From contig NZ_JAUSZH010000001.1 in the NCBI RefSeq assembly GCF_030817355.1, positions 4,217,001-4,281,000 of the forward strand: 64,000 nucleotides of DNA, given 5' to 3'. Below the pieces are notes generated by a model that saw nothing but the letters and a program-made list of their open reading frames with translations, searched no databases and was not told the DNA's origin. Position 1 is the first letter of the stretch. Each line of letters opens with the position of its first letter. The stretch comes from Streptomyces sp. V1I1. Lineage in GTDB: Bacteria; Actinomycetota; Actinomycetes; Streptomycetales; Streptomycetaceae. The translations under genes and the position numbers were made by a program. Below, one piece after another: positions 1 through 9,813 of this stretch.

Positions 1-1
1 C

Positions 2-427
2 ACCGCGAACCCGAGCGACGCCGAGGACCTGCTGCAGACCGCGCTCACGAAGACGTATGTCGCGTGGGAGCGGATCGAGGACCACCGGGCGCTCGACGGT
101 TATGTCCGCCGTGCCCTGCTGAACACCCGTACCTCGCAGTGGCGCAAGCGCAAGGTGGACGAGTTCGCCTGCGACGAGCTGCCCGAGCCGGAGACGGTGC
201 CCACGCCGGACCCCGCCGAGCAGCAGGTGCTGCACGACGCCATGTGGCGCGCCGTGATGAAGCTGCCGGACCGGCAGCGGGCGATGGTCGTGCTGCGTTA
301 CTACGAGGATCTCAGCGAGGCACAGACTGCCGAGGTGCTCGGAGTGTCGGTCGGCACGGTCAAGAGCGCGGTGTCCCGGGCGCTCGGCAAGCTCCGCGAG
401 GACCCGGAACTGTCGCCCGTGCGCTGA
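2..427 (+). CDS. SigE-family ECF sigma factor, 3' part (5' end outside window)
   Basis: The window opens inside this gene; 141 residues remain, in frame from base 2. Region 2 is recognisable from the ...DAEDLLQTAL stretch with the following aromatic/basic helix (YVRRALLNTRTSQWRKRK). Region 4 follows near the C-terminus, with LPDRQRAMVVLRYYEDLSE and the HTH segment ending GTVKSAVSRAL. The family (SigE/SigM-like group 4 factors of Streptomyces, about 170-180 aa) recruits RNA polymerase to stress or envelope promoters. No anti-sigma gene follows: the next gene on this strand is an acyl-CoA ligase about 200 bases away. The last codons merge into a run of 24-nt tandem repeats. The exact target regulon cannot be told from sequence. 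Confidence 0.85.
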   Translation, partial: TANPSDAEDLLQTALTKTYVAWERIEDHRALDGYVRRALLNTRTSQWRKRKVDEFACDELPEPETVPTPDPAEQQVLHDAMWRAVMKLPDRQRAMVVLRYYEDLSEAQTAEVLGVSVGTVKSAVSRALGKLREDPELSPVR

Positions 428-510
428 TCCGGTCCGCTCCCGTGCGCTGATCCAGTCCGGCCCCGGTGTGCTGATCCAGTCCCGCCCGTGCGCTGATGTG
501 AGTCCGATCC
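414..510. repeat. Imperfect 24-nt tandem repeat after the sigma factor gene
   Basis: About four degenerate copies of a unit of the form CCCGTGCGCTGATCCAGTCC follow each other. The first copy supplies the last codons and stop of the sigma factor gene; the others lie in the intergenic gap. This looks like 3'-end duplication by slippage. I see no function. Confidence 0.6.
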
Positions 511-626
511 CGTCTGCCGATGTGGGGCGAATCCTTACTCCCGGGTAGTGACATACCAAGCGGTACGTGAGCAGAATCTTCACACCTTTACTGCCACCTA
601 GCGCTAGCGCCCACCGGGAGGACGCC

Positions 627-2273
<1,647 letters not shown>

Positions 2274-2310
2274 TACGTGCGGCTGTAGTGCGTGCAGCCC
2301 CAGTACGTGC

Positions 2311-2346
2311 TGCAAGGGGCGGCGGTGACAACTGCCGCCCCTTGCA
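2311..2346. terminator. Bidirectional hairpin terminator
   Basis: A 13-bp perfect stem (TGCAAGGGGCGGC and its complement) with a 10-nt loop lies between two convergent genes, so it can serve both. Confidence 0.75.
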
Positions 2347-2348
2347 GA

Positions 2349-5300
2349 TCAGTTTGTCCCGATCTTCGCCAGCAGGTCGACGATACGGGCCTGGACCTCG
2401 TTGCTCGTGGAGCGTTCCGCCAGGAAGAGCACCGTCTCTCCCGACGAGAGGCGTGGCAGTTCAGCGCGGTTGAGGCCCGCCGAGGTGTAGACGACCAGCG
2501 GGGTGCGGTTCAGCCGGCCGTTCGCGCGCAGCCAGTCGATGATCCCGGCCCTGCGGCGGCGTACCTGCATCAGGTCCATCACCACCAGGTTCGGCCGCAT
2601 CTGGGCGGCGAGCGTGACCGCGTCCGCGTCCGCGCCTGCGCGGGCGACCTGCATGCCGCGGCGTTCCAGGGTCGCCGACAGCGCGAGCGCGATCTCCTCG
2701 TGCTCCTCGATCAACAGCACGCGCGAGGGGTGCTGTTCACTGTCGCGCGGGGCGAGCGCCTTGAGCAGTACGGCCGGATCCGCTCCGTACGCCGCCTCCC
2801 GCGTCGCCTGCCCCAGACCCGCCGTCACCAGCACCGGGACCTCAGCGGCCACCGCTGCCTGGCGCAGCGACTGGAGCGCGGTCCGGGTGATCGGGCCGGT
2901 CAGCGGGTCGACGAAGAGCGCCGCCGGGAAGGCTGCGATCTGCGCGTCGACCTCCTCGCGCGAGTGCACGACCACCGGGCGGTAGCCGCGGTCGCTCAGT
3001 GCCTGCTGCGTTGAGACGTCGGGCGCGGGCCAGACCAGCAGCCGACGCGGGTTGTCCAGCGGCTCCGGGGGCAGTTCGTCGTCGACAGGCTGCGGCTGCG
3101 GCTGGTTGGCCACCTCGACCGCGCCGCCCGGGCCGTCGAGCGGCTCGGGGCCCTCCGCGCCCTCGTCGGGCGCGCCGATCACGTACGCCCGGCCCTCGGA
3201 CCGGTCGGCCGGCAGCCGCGACCCGGTCTGCGCCGGGGCCTGCGGGTGCGGCCGGGCGGCGGTCTCGGGCCGCTCGCCCTCCGGGGGCGTGGCCAGCTTG
3301 CGGCGGCGGCCGGAGGCGAGCGTCTGGTTCTGCTGCTGGGCGATCTGCTGCGAGAACGGCACGCCCTGCCCGAGCGTGCGCACGCTGAACGCCCGCCCCT
3401 GCGTGGAGTCCGCCGGAGCCGGAGCCTCGGCGGGCAGCGGCTGGGCGGCGCGCGGCGCGGCCGACGGCCCGTCGGCGGCGGGCTGCGGCAAGGGCTGCGT
3501 CGGTCGCTGCGTCTGCGTCTGCGTCTGCGGCGTTTGCGGCTCCGGCAGGGATACGGAACCGGTGACCTGGGCCGTCTCCCCGGTGCTCGCGGCGCTCGCG
3601 GTGCTCTGGGCGGTGCTCGCGGCGGTGGCGGTCTCGTCGACATCCGCCGTGTGCTGACCGGTCGAGCCGTCGGAGGCGAGCGCCGCGAGACCGGTGCCCG
3701 AGGTGCTGGCCTCCGCCCACTCGGGCTGCGTCTGCGGCTGTACGGGGGGCTGCATCTGGAGCTGCCCGTCCGGCTGCACGCCGGGCGGTACGGGCTGCGC
3801 GTCCGGTGCCTCGGCGGGCAGCGGCTGCGCCTCCTTGCGGCCGCGGCGGCGGCCCGTCGGCACGGGATGCGGCTGCGGCGGCGTGTGGTGATCGGTGCCA
3901 GGCTCGGTGCGTACGGCGTCGTGTCGGCCCGGCAGCGAGGCATCCGTCTCGCCGGCCGTCGGCAAGATCCGGTCGGCCTCGGCCGGCGGCAGCGCGAACG
4001 CCGTACGTCCTGACTCCACCTCGGCCGGCGCGGTCGCCAGCGCCCGCCTGGCTCGCCGCCCGGCAGGCGCACCGGGAGCCGGACCCGGAGCCGGACCCGC
4101 GCCCGGACCCGGACCTGCGCCCGGACCCGGAGCAGCGGAGAGTTCGGGCAGCCCGCTCTCCGCGCCGCGCCGCGCGCGCCGCCCCGAGGGGCCTGTTCCA
4201 TGTGGTTCGACGGGCACGCCCTGCGGCGGCACCGTCTCGCCGAGCGCCGCGCGCCCGGTCGACGCCGCGCCCTCCGCGGCCGTCACCACCGAGCCCTCGG
4301 CGGGCCGGACGCCGCCCGCAGCAACCGCGACGGCCTGCTCGGCGGGGCTCGGCCGCCCGCGCCGCCGCCCGGTCCCGCCGTTTCCGCCGCCCCCGGCGCC
4401 TCCGCCGTTTGCGGGACCACTCCCCTCGCCCGAATCCTGGGCCGGGATCAGTTCCTGCTGCGTCTCCTGCCCCTGCGCCCGGCGCCGCCCCGTCGGCTGC
4501 GCGGCCACCGGGTCCTCCATGGCCACCGGGCTTTCCAGGAAGGCATCCGTGGAGGCCCGCCGCGCGCGCCGTCGCCCGCGCCCGCCGGGCGTGCCCGTCT
4601 GCTGCTCCGGCAGCGCGAGTGCACCGGCCTGCTCCGGAGCCGGAGCCGGAGCGGGAGCCGTCACCGTCCCCGAGCCCTCGCCGAGCGGCACCTCCAGGAC
4701 GTACGCGCTGCCGCTCATCCCCGGCACCTCATGCGTCTGCAGCACGCCGCCGTGCGCCCGTACGATCCCGCGCACGATCGGCTCGTGCACCGGGTCTCCC
4801 CCGGCGAACGGCCCCCGCACCTCGATCCGTACGACGTCACCGCGCTGCGCCGCCGCCACCACGACCGTCGAGTCCACATACCCACCGCCCGGAACCACCC
4901 GGGCCTTGCCGGTCGAGTCGACCCCGGCCACGTCGGCGACCAGATGCGCGAGCGCCGTCGCCAGCCGCCCCGCGTCCACCTCGGCCTCTATCGGCGGCGC
5001 GTGCACCGCGAACTGTGCCCGCCCGGGACCGATCAACTCGATCGCGCCCTCGACGCCCGCCGCCACGACACCGTCGAGCAGTACGTTCGCCTTGTTCAGC
5101 CCCTCGGCGCCGGTGTCGAGCCGCTGGAAGCCCAGCACATTGTCGACAAGCGTTGTCATCCGGGCATATCCGGCGGCCAGATGGTGCAGGATCTGGTTGG
5201 CCTCGGGCCACAGCTGGCCTGCCGGGTCGGCTGCCAGCGTCCCCAGTTCGGCGCGGAGTTCCTCCAGCGGCCCCCGCAGCGACTCGCCGAGGACGGCGGT

Positions 5301-6284
5301 CAGCTGGGCGTGCCGGGCGGCCAGTTCCTCGTACCGCTCCGCGCGCGCCTCGATCTCGGCGGAGTACCGCTCCGACTTGTCCGCCAGCTCGGCAGTGAGT
5401 CGCTCGGTGGTCTCGGCCAGCTCGGCAGTGAGCCGCTCGGTCGTCTGCGTGACCTCCGCCGCGTGCTGCTCCGCCAGCTCCTCGTAAGGACGCCGGTCGG
5501 TGAAGGTCATCACCGCGCCGACGAGCTGGTCCCCGTCCCGTACCGGCGCGGTCGTCAGATCGACGGCCACCGTCGAGCCGTTCTTCGCCCACAGCACCTG
5601 CCCGCGCACCCGGTGCTTGCGGCCGGACTTGAGGGTGTCCGCGAGCGGTGATTCCTCGTACGGGAAGGGCTCGCCGTCCGCCCGCGAGTGCAGGATCAGC
5701 GGATGCAGCTCCTGGCCGCCCAGGTCGCTCGCCCGGAACCCGAGGATCTGCGCGGCGGCCGGATTGACCAGAACGACCCGACCGTCCGTGTCCGTCCCGA
5801 CGACACCCTCGGACGCGGCCCGCAGAATCATCTCGGTCTGCCGCTGCGAACGCGCCAGCTCCGCTTCCGTGTCCACGGTGCCCGAGAGATCCCGTACGAC
5901 GAGCATCAGCAGCTCGTCGCCGGTGTAGCCGGTGTACGAGTCGTACGCCTCACGACCGTCCTCCAGGCTCGCGCTGGTCACCTCGACAGGGAACTCGCTG
6001 CCGTCCGTACGCCGCGCGACCATCCGGGCCGGCTTGGTGCGCCCCCGCTCGTCCGCCGCCTCGGGCCGTCGCATGGAGCCCGGGATCAGCCGGGAGTCGA
6101 AGGAGGGCAGCAGATCGAGCAGCCCGCGTCCGACGAGGGCGGTGCCGGGCGTCTCGAAGAGTTCGAGGGCGATGGTGTTGGCGTTGACGACCGTGCCGTT
6201 GCAGTTGACGAGCACGAGCCCATCCGGAAGGGCGTCGAGTATGGCTGCGAGGCGAGCAGCGCCTCGGGATGGCCTGCTGCTCAC
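2349..6284 (-). CDS. Large PAS-domain sensor with degenerate kinase core and pseudo-receiver
   Basis: A 1311-residue cytoplasmic signalling protein. Two PAS domains come first (about residues 10-135 and 150-265; the second has GTDTDGRVVLVNPAAAQILGF). A coiled coil of repeated TTERLTAELAE units follows (about 280-320). Next is a DHp/ATPase-like region (about 325-535) in which the usual SHELRTPL box is replaced by GESLRGPLEEL, so the phospho-accepting His is missing. A very long Pro/Ala/Gln-rich, low-complexity linker (about 540-1080) leads to two receiver-like folds at the C-terminus; the last has an acidic start (LLIEEHEE) and the aspartate in VVMDLMQ. The GTG start has GGGAGG about 10 bases upstream. 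It stands alone, without a partner regulator. Function is probably scaffold or sensor rather than classical phosphotransfer; that part is inference. Confidence 0.85.
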   Translation of the reverse strand: MSSRPSRGAARLAAILDALPDGLVLVNCNGTVVNANTIALELFETPGTALVGRGLLDLLPSFDSRLIPGSMRRPEAADERGRTKPARMVARRTDGSEFPVEVTSASLEDGREAYDSYTGYTGDELLMLVVRDLSGTVDTEAELARSQRQTEMILRAASEGVVGTDTDGRVVLVNPAAAQILGFRASDLGGQELHPLILHSRADGEPFPYEESPLADTLKSGRKHRVRGQVLWAKNGSTVAVDLTTAPVRDGDQLVGAVMTFTDRRPYEELAEQHAAEVTQTTERLTAELAETTERLTAELADKSERYSAEIEARAERYEELAARHAQLTAVLGESLRGPLEELRAELGTLAADPAGQLWPEANQILHHLAAGYARMTTLVDNVLGFQRLDTGAEGLNKANVLLDGVVAAGVEGAIELIGPGRAQFAVHAPPIEAEVDAGRLATALAHLVADVAGVDSTGKARVVPGGGYVDSTVVVAAAQRGDVVRIEVRGPFAGGDPVHEPIVRGIVRAHGGVLQTHEVPGMSGSAYVLEVPLGEGSGTVTAPAPAPAPEQAGALALPEQQTGTPGGRGRRRARRASTDAFLESPVAMEDPVAAQPTGRRRAQGQETQQELIPAQDSGEGSGPANGGGAGGGGNGGTGRRRGRPSPAEQAVAVAAGGVRPAEGSVVTAAEGAASTGRAALGETVPPQGVPVEPHGTGPSGRRARRGAESGLPELSAAPGPGAGPGPGAGPAPGPAPGAPAGRRARRALATAPAEVESGRTAFALPPAEADRILPTAGETDASLPGRHDAVRTEPGTDHHTPPQPHPVPTGRRRGRKEAQPLPAEAPDAQPVPPGVQPDGQLQMQPPVQPQTQPEWAEASTSGTGLAALASDGSTGQHTADVDETATAASTAQSTASAASTGETAQVTGSVSLPEPQTPQTQTQTQRPTQPLPQPAADGPSAAPRAAQPLPAEAPAPADSTQGRAFSVRTLGQGVPFSQQIAQQQNQTLASGRRRKLATPPEGERPETAARPHPQAPAQTGSRLPADRSEGRAYVIGAPDEGAEGPEPLDGPGGAVEVANQPQPQPVDDELPPEPLDNPRRLLVWPAPDVSTQQALSDRGYRPVVVHSREEVDAQIAAFPAALFVDPLTGPITRTALQSLRQAAVAAEVPVLVTAGLGQATREAAYGADPAVLLKALAPRDSEQHPSRVLLIEEHEEIALALSATLERRGMQVARAGADADAVTLAAQMRPNLVVMDLMQVRRRRAGIIDWLRANGRLNRTPLVVYTSAGLNRAELPRLSSGETVLFLAERSTSNEVQARIVDLLAKIGTN

Positions 6285-6452
6285 GACGGCGGTTCCTCCC
6301 TGACCTACTGCATGGTGCGGACGGCCGGTCCCATCTTGCCCCTCGGGCCTCAGCCTGTCACTGGAGGGAGTCTAAAGGCAGCGATGTGCGAGGGGCGGCG
6401 GATGAGGGGGAGCTCTCACCAAGGTTGTGTGCACATGGCGTACGCCTTGGGC

Positions 6453-6908
6453 CTATGACCTGGTGTTCGGCAGTACGGGCTCCATGGTCCGCCAGCGCGA
6501 GATTTCGCAGCCGTCGGTCCGCCTGAAGGTGGCGTCCACGCGCTGCCCCTGCCAGGTGCCGGTGATGTGCGCGGTCTGGGGCCCGCCCATCTGCTGGGTG
6601 CACATCTGGTCCTGGGGCACTGGAGCAAACGGGTCCATTCCGTCCCGCGCCAGCTGGTCCAGCCGGTCGCAGGCGGCCTGCGCGGAGGGGTGGGTCCCGC
6701 CGGTGGGCCCGCACTCCAGCTGGTACAGCCCGTCGGTCCGCGCCCCGGTCTCGGAGACGGTCATGGTCAGCTGGTCCGCGGCCTGGGGCGACAGCAGCGG
6801 AAGCGGGAGGGGCAGCGCGAGGGGCAGGGGCGAGGCCCCGGCGGCAGGCACGGCGGCGACCAGCGCGGCGAAGGACGCGGTTGCGGTGAGGACGATGCGG
6901 CGCAGCAT
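6453..6908 (-). CDS. Subtilisin-inhibitor-like (SSI family) secreted protein
   Basis: A 151-residue exported protein. The start at 6908 (MLRRIVL) is preferred over an upstream ATG because AGGAG lies 5 bases before it and it gives a clean signal peptide with an A-x-A-like cut (AAGAS). The mature part keeps the SSI pattern: LECGPTGGTHPSAQAACDRL, a second Cys pair around MCTQQMGG, and TGTWQGQRVDATF followed by GCEISRW. SSI proteins block subtilisin- or trypsin-like proteases by presenting a P1 residue after the third Cys. Here the P1 position aligns with Gln or nearby residues rather than Met/Lys/Arg, so the target or even the inhibitory activity may differ. Confidence 0.85.
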   Translation of the reverse strand: MLRRIVLTATASFAALVAAVPAAGASPLPLALPLPLPLLSPQAADQLTMTVSETGARTDGLYQLECGPTGGTHPSAQAACDRLDQLARDGMDPFAPVPQDQMCTQQMGGPQTAHITGTWQGQRVDATFRRTDGCEISRWRTMEPVLPNTRS

Positions 6909-7154
6909 GGGAGCTCCTGGAGCTGAAGAGATCACGAATCCTTCAAGGGCAGCGAGGCCCCGGCATCTCTAACGCTCCTTGAGCCTCGGCGTTGCGCAAC
7001 CGGAAGTATGTTCTCCGGGGGACCGCCCCCGGGCCCCGGGCCCCCGGACTTTGCTCTGCGGCCCGCGTGCCTAGTACCGTGGGCAGCGATTGGTGACACC
7101 CCGCTGGGCTGTGTCATCATCTGCACGCACCACTCGCGCCCACGCGGGTGGGCT

Positions 7155-7245
7155 GGAGGCGTCGCCTAGTCCGGTCTATGGCGCCGCACTGCTAATGCGG
7201 TTTGGGTCTTAAAGCCCATCGAGGGTTCAAATCCCTCCGCCTCCG
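7155..7245 (+). tRNA. tRNA-Ser (anticodon GCU)
   Basis: The acceptor stem GGAGGCG pairs with CGCCTCC (7238-7244), with discriminator G at 7245 and an encoded CCA at 7246-7248. The anticodon loop reads CTGCTAA, giving GCU. The long variable arm (TTTGGGTCTTAAAGCCCA) is typical of class II serine tRNAs and the T-loop GTTCAAATC is present. A strong hairpin follows at 7257-7287. Confidence 0.95.
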
Positions 7246-7256
7246 CCAGTTGATCA

Positions 7257-7287
7257 CCGAAGCCCCTGCCAATGGCGGGGGCTTCGG
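7257..7287 (+). terminator. Hairpin terminator after tRNA-Ser(GCU)
   Basis: A 14-bp perfect stem beginning CCGAAGCCCC with a 3-nt loop is followed by a T-rich stretch (TCGTTTCG). Confidence 0.8.
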
Positions 7288-7407
7288 TCGTTTCGACGTT
7301 GTTTTCGCAGGTCAGGCGGGGTGCGCTTAACGGATTTCACCTGACGGCGCGGGTCATGTAATGTTGTTCCCGCAACGCCGACCAGGCACAAAAGCCCGGA
7401 ACGCCAA

Positions 7408-7480
7408 GCACTCGTAGCTTAACGGATAGAGCATCTGACTACGGATCAGAAGGTTGCAGGTTCGAATCCTGCCGAGTGCA
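7408..7480 (+). tRNA. tRNA-Arg (anticodon ACG)
   Basis: A 73-nt cloverleaf: acceptor GCACTCG / CGAGTGC, anticodon loop CTACGGA giving ACG, T-loop TTCGAATCC, discriminator A. A34 of this tRNA is the classical target of the deaminase TadA, whose gene lies at 26827-27319 in this same window and is frameshifted as given. Confidence 0.95.
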
Positions 7481-7489
7481 CACAGCTGA

Positions 7490-7517
7490 GAGGCCCCCGG
7501 AGAATTCCGGGGGCCTC
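7490..7517 (+). terminator. Hairpin terminator after tRNA-Arg
   Basis: A 12-bp GC-rich stem (GAGGCCCCCGGA and its complement) around a short loop starts ten bases after the tRNA. Confidence 0.75.
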
Positions 7518-7619
7518 GTGCGTTGCCCGTACCCCCCTCGTCCGTCCCGGTCGCGACGTCGCCCTTGACCGCCCATCATCGACAGCGACCTGAGCGTGCG
7601 TCCGACGAAGGGATCCGGG

Positions 7620-8480
7620 GTGCGAGAGCCGGCGATCATCGAGGCGCCGTCCGTCCTCGGGCTGCGGCCGTCCGGGGTTGAGGAGCTGCCCGCGGCTCTG
7701 GTCGGGGCCGGGCTCGGGGATCGGCTCGGGGCGGTGCGGGCGGGGAGGGTTGAGGCGCCGGCGTACGACCCGGGGCGGGACCAGGAGACCGGGGTGCTCA
7801 ATCCGGGTGGTATCGCCGATTACTCCGTACGGCTGGCGGACGCTGTTGGCGGGGTCATCGATCGGGGGCTCTTCCCAATCGTCCTCGGCGGGGACTGCAG
7901 CATCCTGCTCGGCAGTCTTCTCGCGCTGCGCCGACGGGGTCGGTACGGCTTGCTGTTCCTCGACGGGCACACCGACTTCTACCAGCCGGCCGCGGAGCCG
8001 ACCGGTGAAGTGGCGTCGATGGAGCTCGCCCTGGCGACCGGACGCGGGCCGCGGGTGCTGGCCGATATCGAAGGTCTTGGGCCGCTAGTGCGGGACGAGG
8101 ACGTCGTCGCCTTCGGGTTCCGTGACTCCGAGGAGTCCGCGGCGGCCGGGATGCAGCCGCTGCCGGAGCGGCTGCATGCCGTCGACCTCGACGGGGTGCG
8201 TGCGATTGGGGCAGCTGCGGCGGCGCGGCAGGCCGTCGGGCGGCTCGGCGACTACTGGGTGCACCTCGATGTCGACGTGCTGGACGACGCGCTCATGCCG
8301 GCTGTCGACTATCGCCTGCCCGGTGGGCTGAGCTGGGCCGAGCTGGAGAGCGTGCTGCGGACGGCGCTGGGCGACGAGCGGGCCGTCGGTCTGGATGTGA
8401 CGATCTTCAATCCGCGCCTCGATCCCGACGGGACCATCGCCGCTCGCCTCGTCGAGTGCCTGTGCCGAGGGCTCGGGTAG
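7620..8480 (+). CDS. Arginase/agmatinase/formiminoglutamase-superfamily hydrolase
   Basis: A 286-residue ureohydrolase fold. The Mn-binding signatures are visible: VLGGDCS (canonical GGDHS), FLDGHTDF (DxHxD) and HLDVDVLDDALMPAV (DxDxxD). Members hydrolyse a guanidino or related C-N bond using a bridging Mn2+ pair. The first His ligand is Cys here, which may change the metal site. The GTG at 7620 follows GAAGGGA by about 7 bases; an in-frame GTG at 7596 is the alternative. It sits just after the tRNA-Arg terminator and reads toward a DUF2797 gene 28 bases on. The substrate is unknown. Confidence 0.85.
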   Translation: MREPAIIEAPSVLGLRPSGVEELPAALVGAGLGDRLGAVRAGRVEAPAYDPGRDQETGVLNPGGIADYSVRLADAVGGVIDRGLFPIVLGGDCSILLGSLLALRRRGRYGLLFLDGHTDFYQPAAEPTGEVASMELALATGRGPRVLADIEGLGPLVRDEDVVAFGFRDSEESAAAGMQPLPERLHAVDLDGVRAIGAAAAARQAVGRLGDYWVHLDVDVLDDALMPAVDYRLPGGLSWAELESVLRTALGDERAVGLDVTIFNPRLDPDGTIAARLVECLCRGLG

Positions 8481-8508
8481 CGTCCCGCGTAGTCGGGCGG
8501 AGGTGTGT

Positions 8509-9381
8509 ATGGCGTGGCGGTGCACCGGGCTCAGCTGGCCGCGCGGGGCGCGGACGGCCGTACTCGCGTGGGAAGGCGGGCGGGTCAGCCCGCTGACCCC
8601 TGGGAAAGAGCTGGGGTTCCGGGCGGAAGGGCAGCGGCGGTGTGTCGGGGCGCGTGGGAATCCCTGTCCCCTGGTGGCCGTCGTGAGCGGGCGGGCAACA
8701 GGAGCGCGGTGTGCGGAGTGCGCGCGGCTGGACCGGGCGCACTCGGTGGCCGCCGACACCATGGCCGACGATCCGCGGACGTACCGCGTGTATCTGGCCT
8801 GGTTCGGGCCGGGGATGGTCAAGGTCGGGATCACCGCGGAGGAGCGCGGGCCCGCGCGGCTGCTTGAGCAGGGGGCCGTGGTCTTCAGCTGGCTCGGACG
8901 CGGGCCGCTGATGGCCGCGCGGCGGACCGAGGAGTTGCTGCGCAGTGCGCTGGGGGTGCCGGACCGGATTCCGTACGCGGACAAACGGGCGGTCCGGGCC
9001 GCGCTGCCGGGGGCGGCCGAGCGCGCCGCGGAGGTCGAGGAGCTGCACCGGCGTGCGGTCGGGCTTACCGGGTGGGCCGAGTCGCTGGAGCGCATCGGCT
9101 TCGAGGCGGTCGACCACGCCGGGGTGTTCGGTCTCGACGGGCTGCCGGCCGCGACCGGGGTGGTGCGCGAGCTGGTGGACGGCGGGGTGGTGGCCGGGCG
9201 GCTGATGGTGGCCGCCGGCCCCGATCTGCATCTGCGGACCGCGGGGGACGGGCTTGTCGTACTCGATACCCGGCTGATGACCGGGTGGGCGCTCGTCGGG
9301 TCCGATTCGGGGGCGGGGGTGACGGTGCCCCTCGCCGACATGGGCTCCGCGCCCGGATCGGTGCAGGACGGGCTCTTCTGA
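8509..9381 (+). CDS. DUF2797-family protein
   Basis: A 290-residue soluble protein of the actinobacterial DUF2797 family, function unknown. The N-terminal third has paired cysteines (RRCVGARGNPCPL, then ARCAECARLDR) that look like a zinc-binding ribbon. The middle carries VYLAWFGPGMVKVGITAEER, a pattern reminiscent of the GIY-YIG fold. The ATG at 8509 is chosen because GGAGG (8499-8503) lies 5 bases before it. Confidence 0.8.
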   Translation: MAWRCTGLSWPRGARTAVLAWEGGRVSPLTPGKELGFRAEGQRRCVGARGNPCPLVAVVSGRATGARCAECARLDRAHSVAADTMADDPRTYRVYLAWFGPGMVKVGITAEERGPARLLEQGAVVFSWLGRGPLMAARRTEELLRSALGVPDRIPYADKRAVRAALPGAAERAAEVEELHRRAVGLTGWAESLERIGFEAVDHAGVFGLDGLPAATGVVRELVDGGVVAGRLMVAAGPDLHLRTAGDGLVVLDTRLMTGWALVGSDSGAGVTVPLADMGSAPGSVQDGLF

Positions 9382-9468
9382 CCGGATGGTCAAGTCTTGG
9401 ATCCCGTTTGGATCCCTTACGGCAATGAGGGTGGACACCTCCCTGACCTGGCACGGAAGGTGGGCGTC

Positions 9469-9813
9469 ATGAGCATCGAAAACATCAGGCCTGTCGCGGC
9501 ACACGAACCGCCTTACTACACCGTGGTGTTCACCTCCGTTCAGACCGAGCGGCCCGAGGGCTACGGCGAGACCGCCGAGAGGATGAAGGAACTTGTGCAG
9601 GAGGTCCCCGGCTTTCTGGGATACGAGTCGGCGCGCACCCCCGGCGGACTCGGGATCTCCGTCGGCTACTTCAGGGACGAGGAATCCATAGCCGCCTGGC
9701 AGCGGAATCTGGAGCACCAGGCGGCGCAGAAGCGCGGACGCGCCGAGTGGTACGAGAGCTACAGCGTCCATGTCGGCAAGGTCGAGCGGAGTTATGGATT
9801 TGAGCGTGAGTGA
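9469..9813 (+). CDS. Antibiotic biosynthesis monooxygenase (ABM) domain protein
   Basis: A 114-residue single-domain ferredoxin-like (ABM/Dabb fold) protein: YTVVFTSVQ strand, ERMKELVQEVPGFLGYES, then VGYFRDEESIAAWQRNLEH. The family includes cofactor-free quinone-forming monooxygenases and haem-degrading enzymes; which applies is unclear. The ATG at 9469 follows GGAAGG. Its end overlaps the next gene's start by 20 bases, so the two are probably co-translated. Confidence 0.85.
   Translation: MSIENIRPVAAHEPPYYTVVFTSVQTERPEGYGETAERMKELVQEVPGFLGYESARTPGGLGISVGYFRDEESIAAWQRNLEHQAAQKRGRAEWYESYSVHVGKVERSYGFERE

Noticed and set aside
3806..5487. Long open frames antisense to the PAS protein linker
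   Set aside because: They mirror the Pro/Ala-rich low-complexity linker; no family pattern and no ribosome site.
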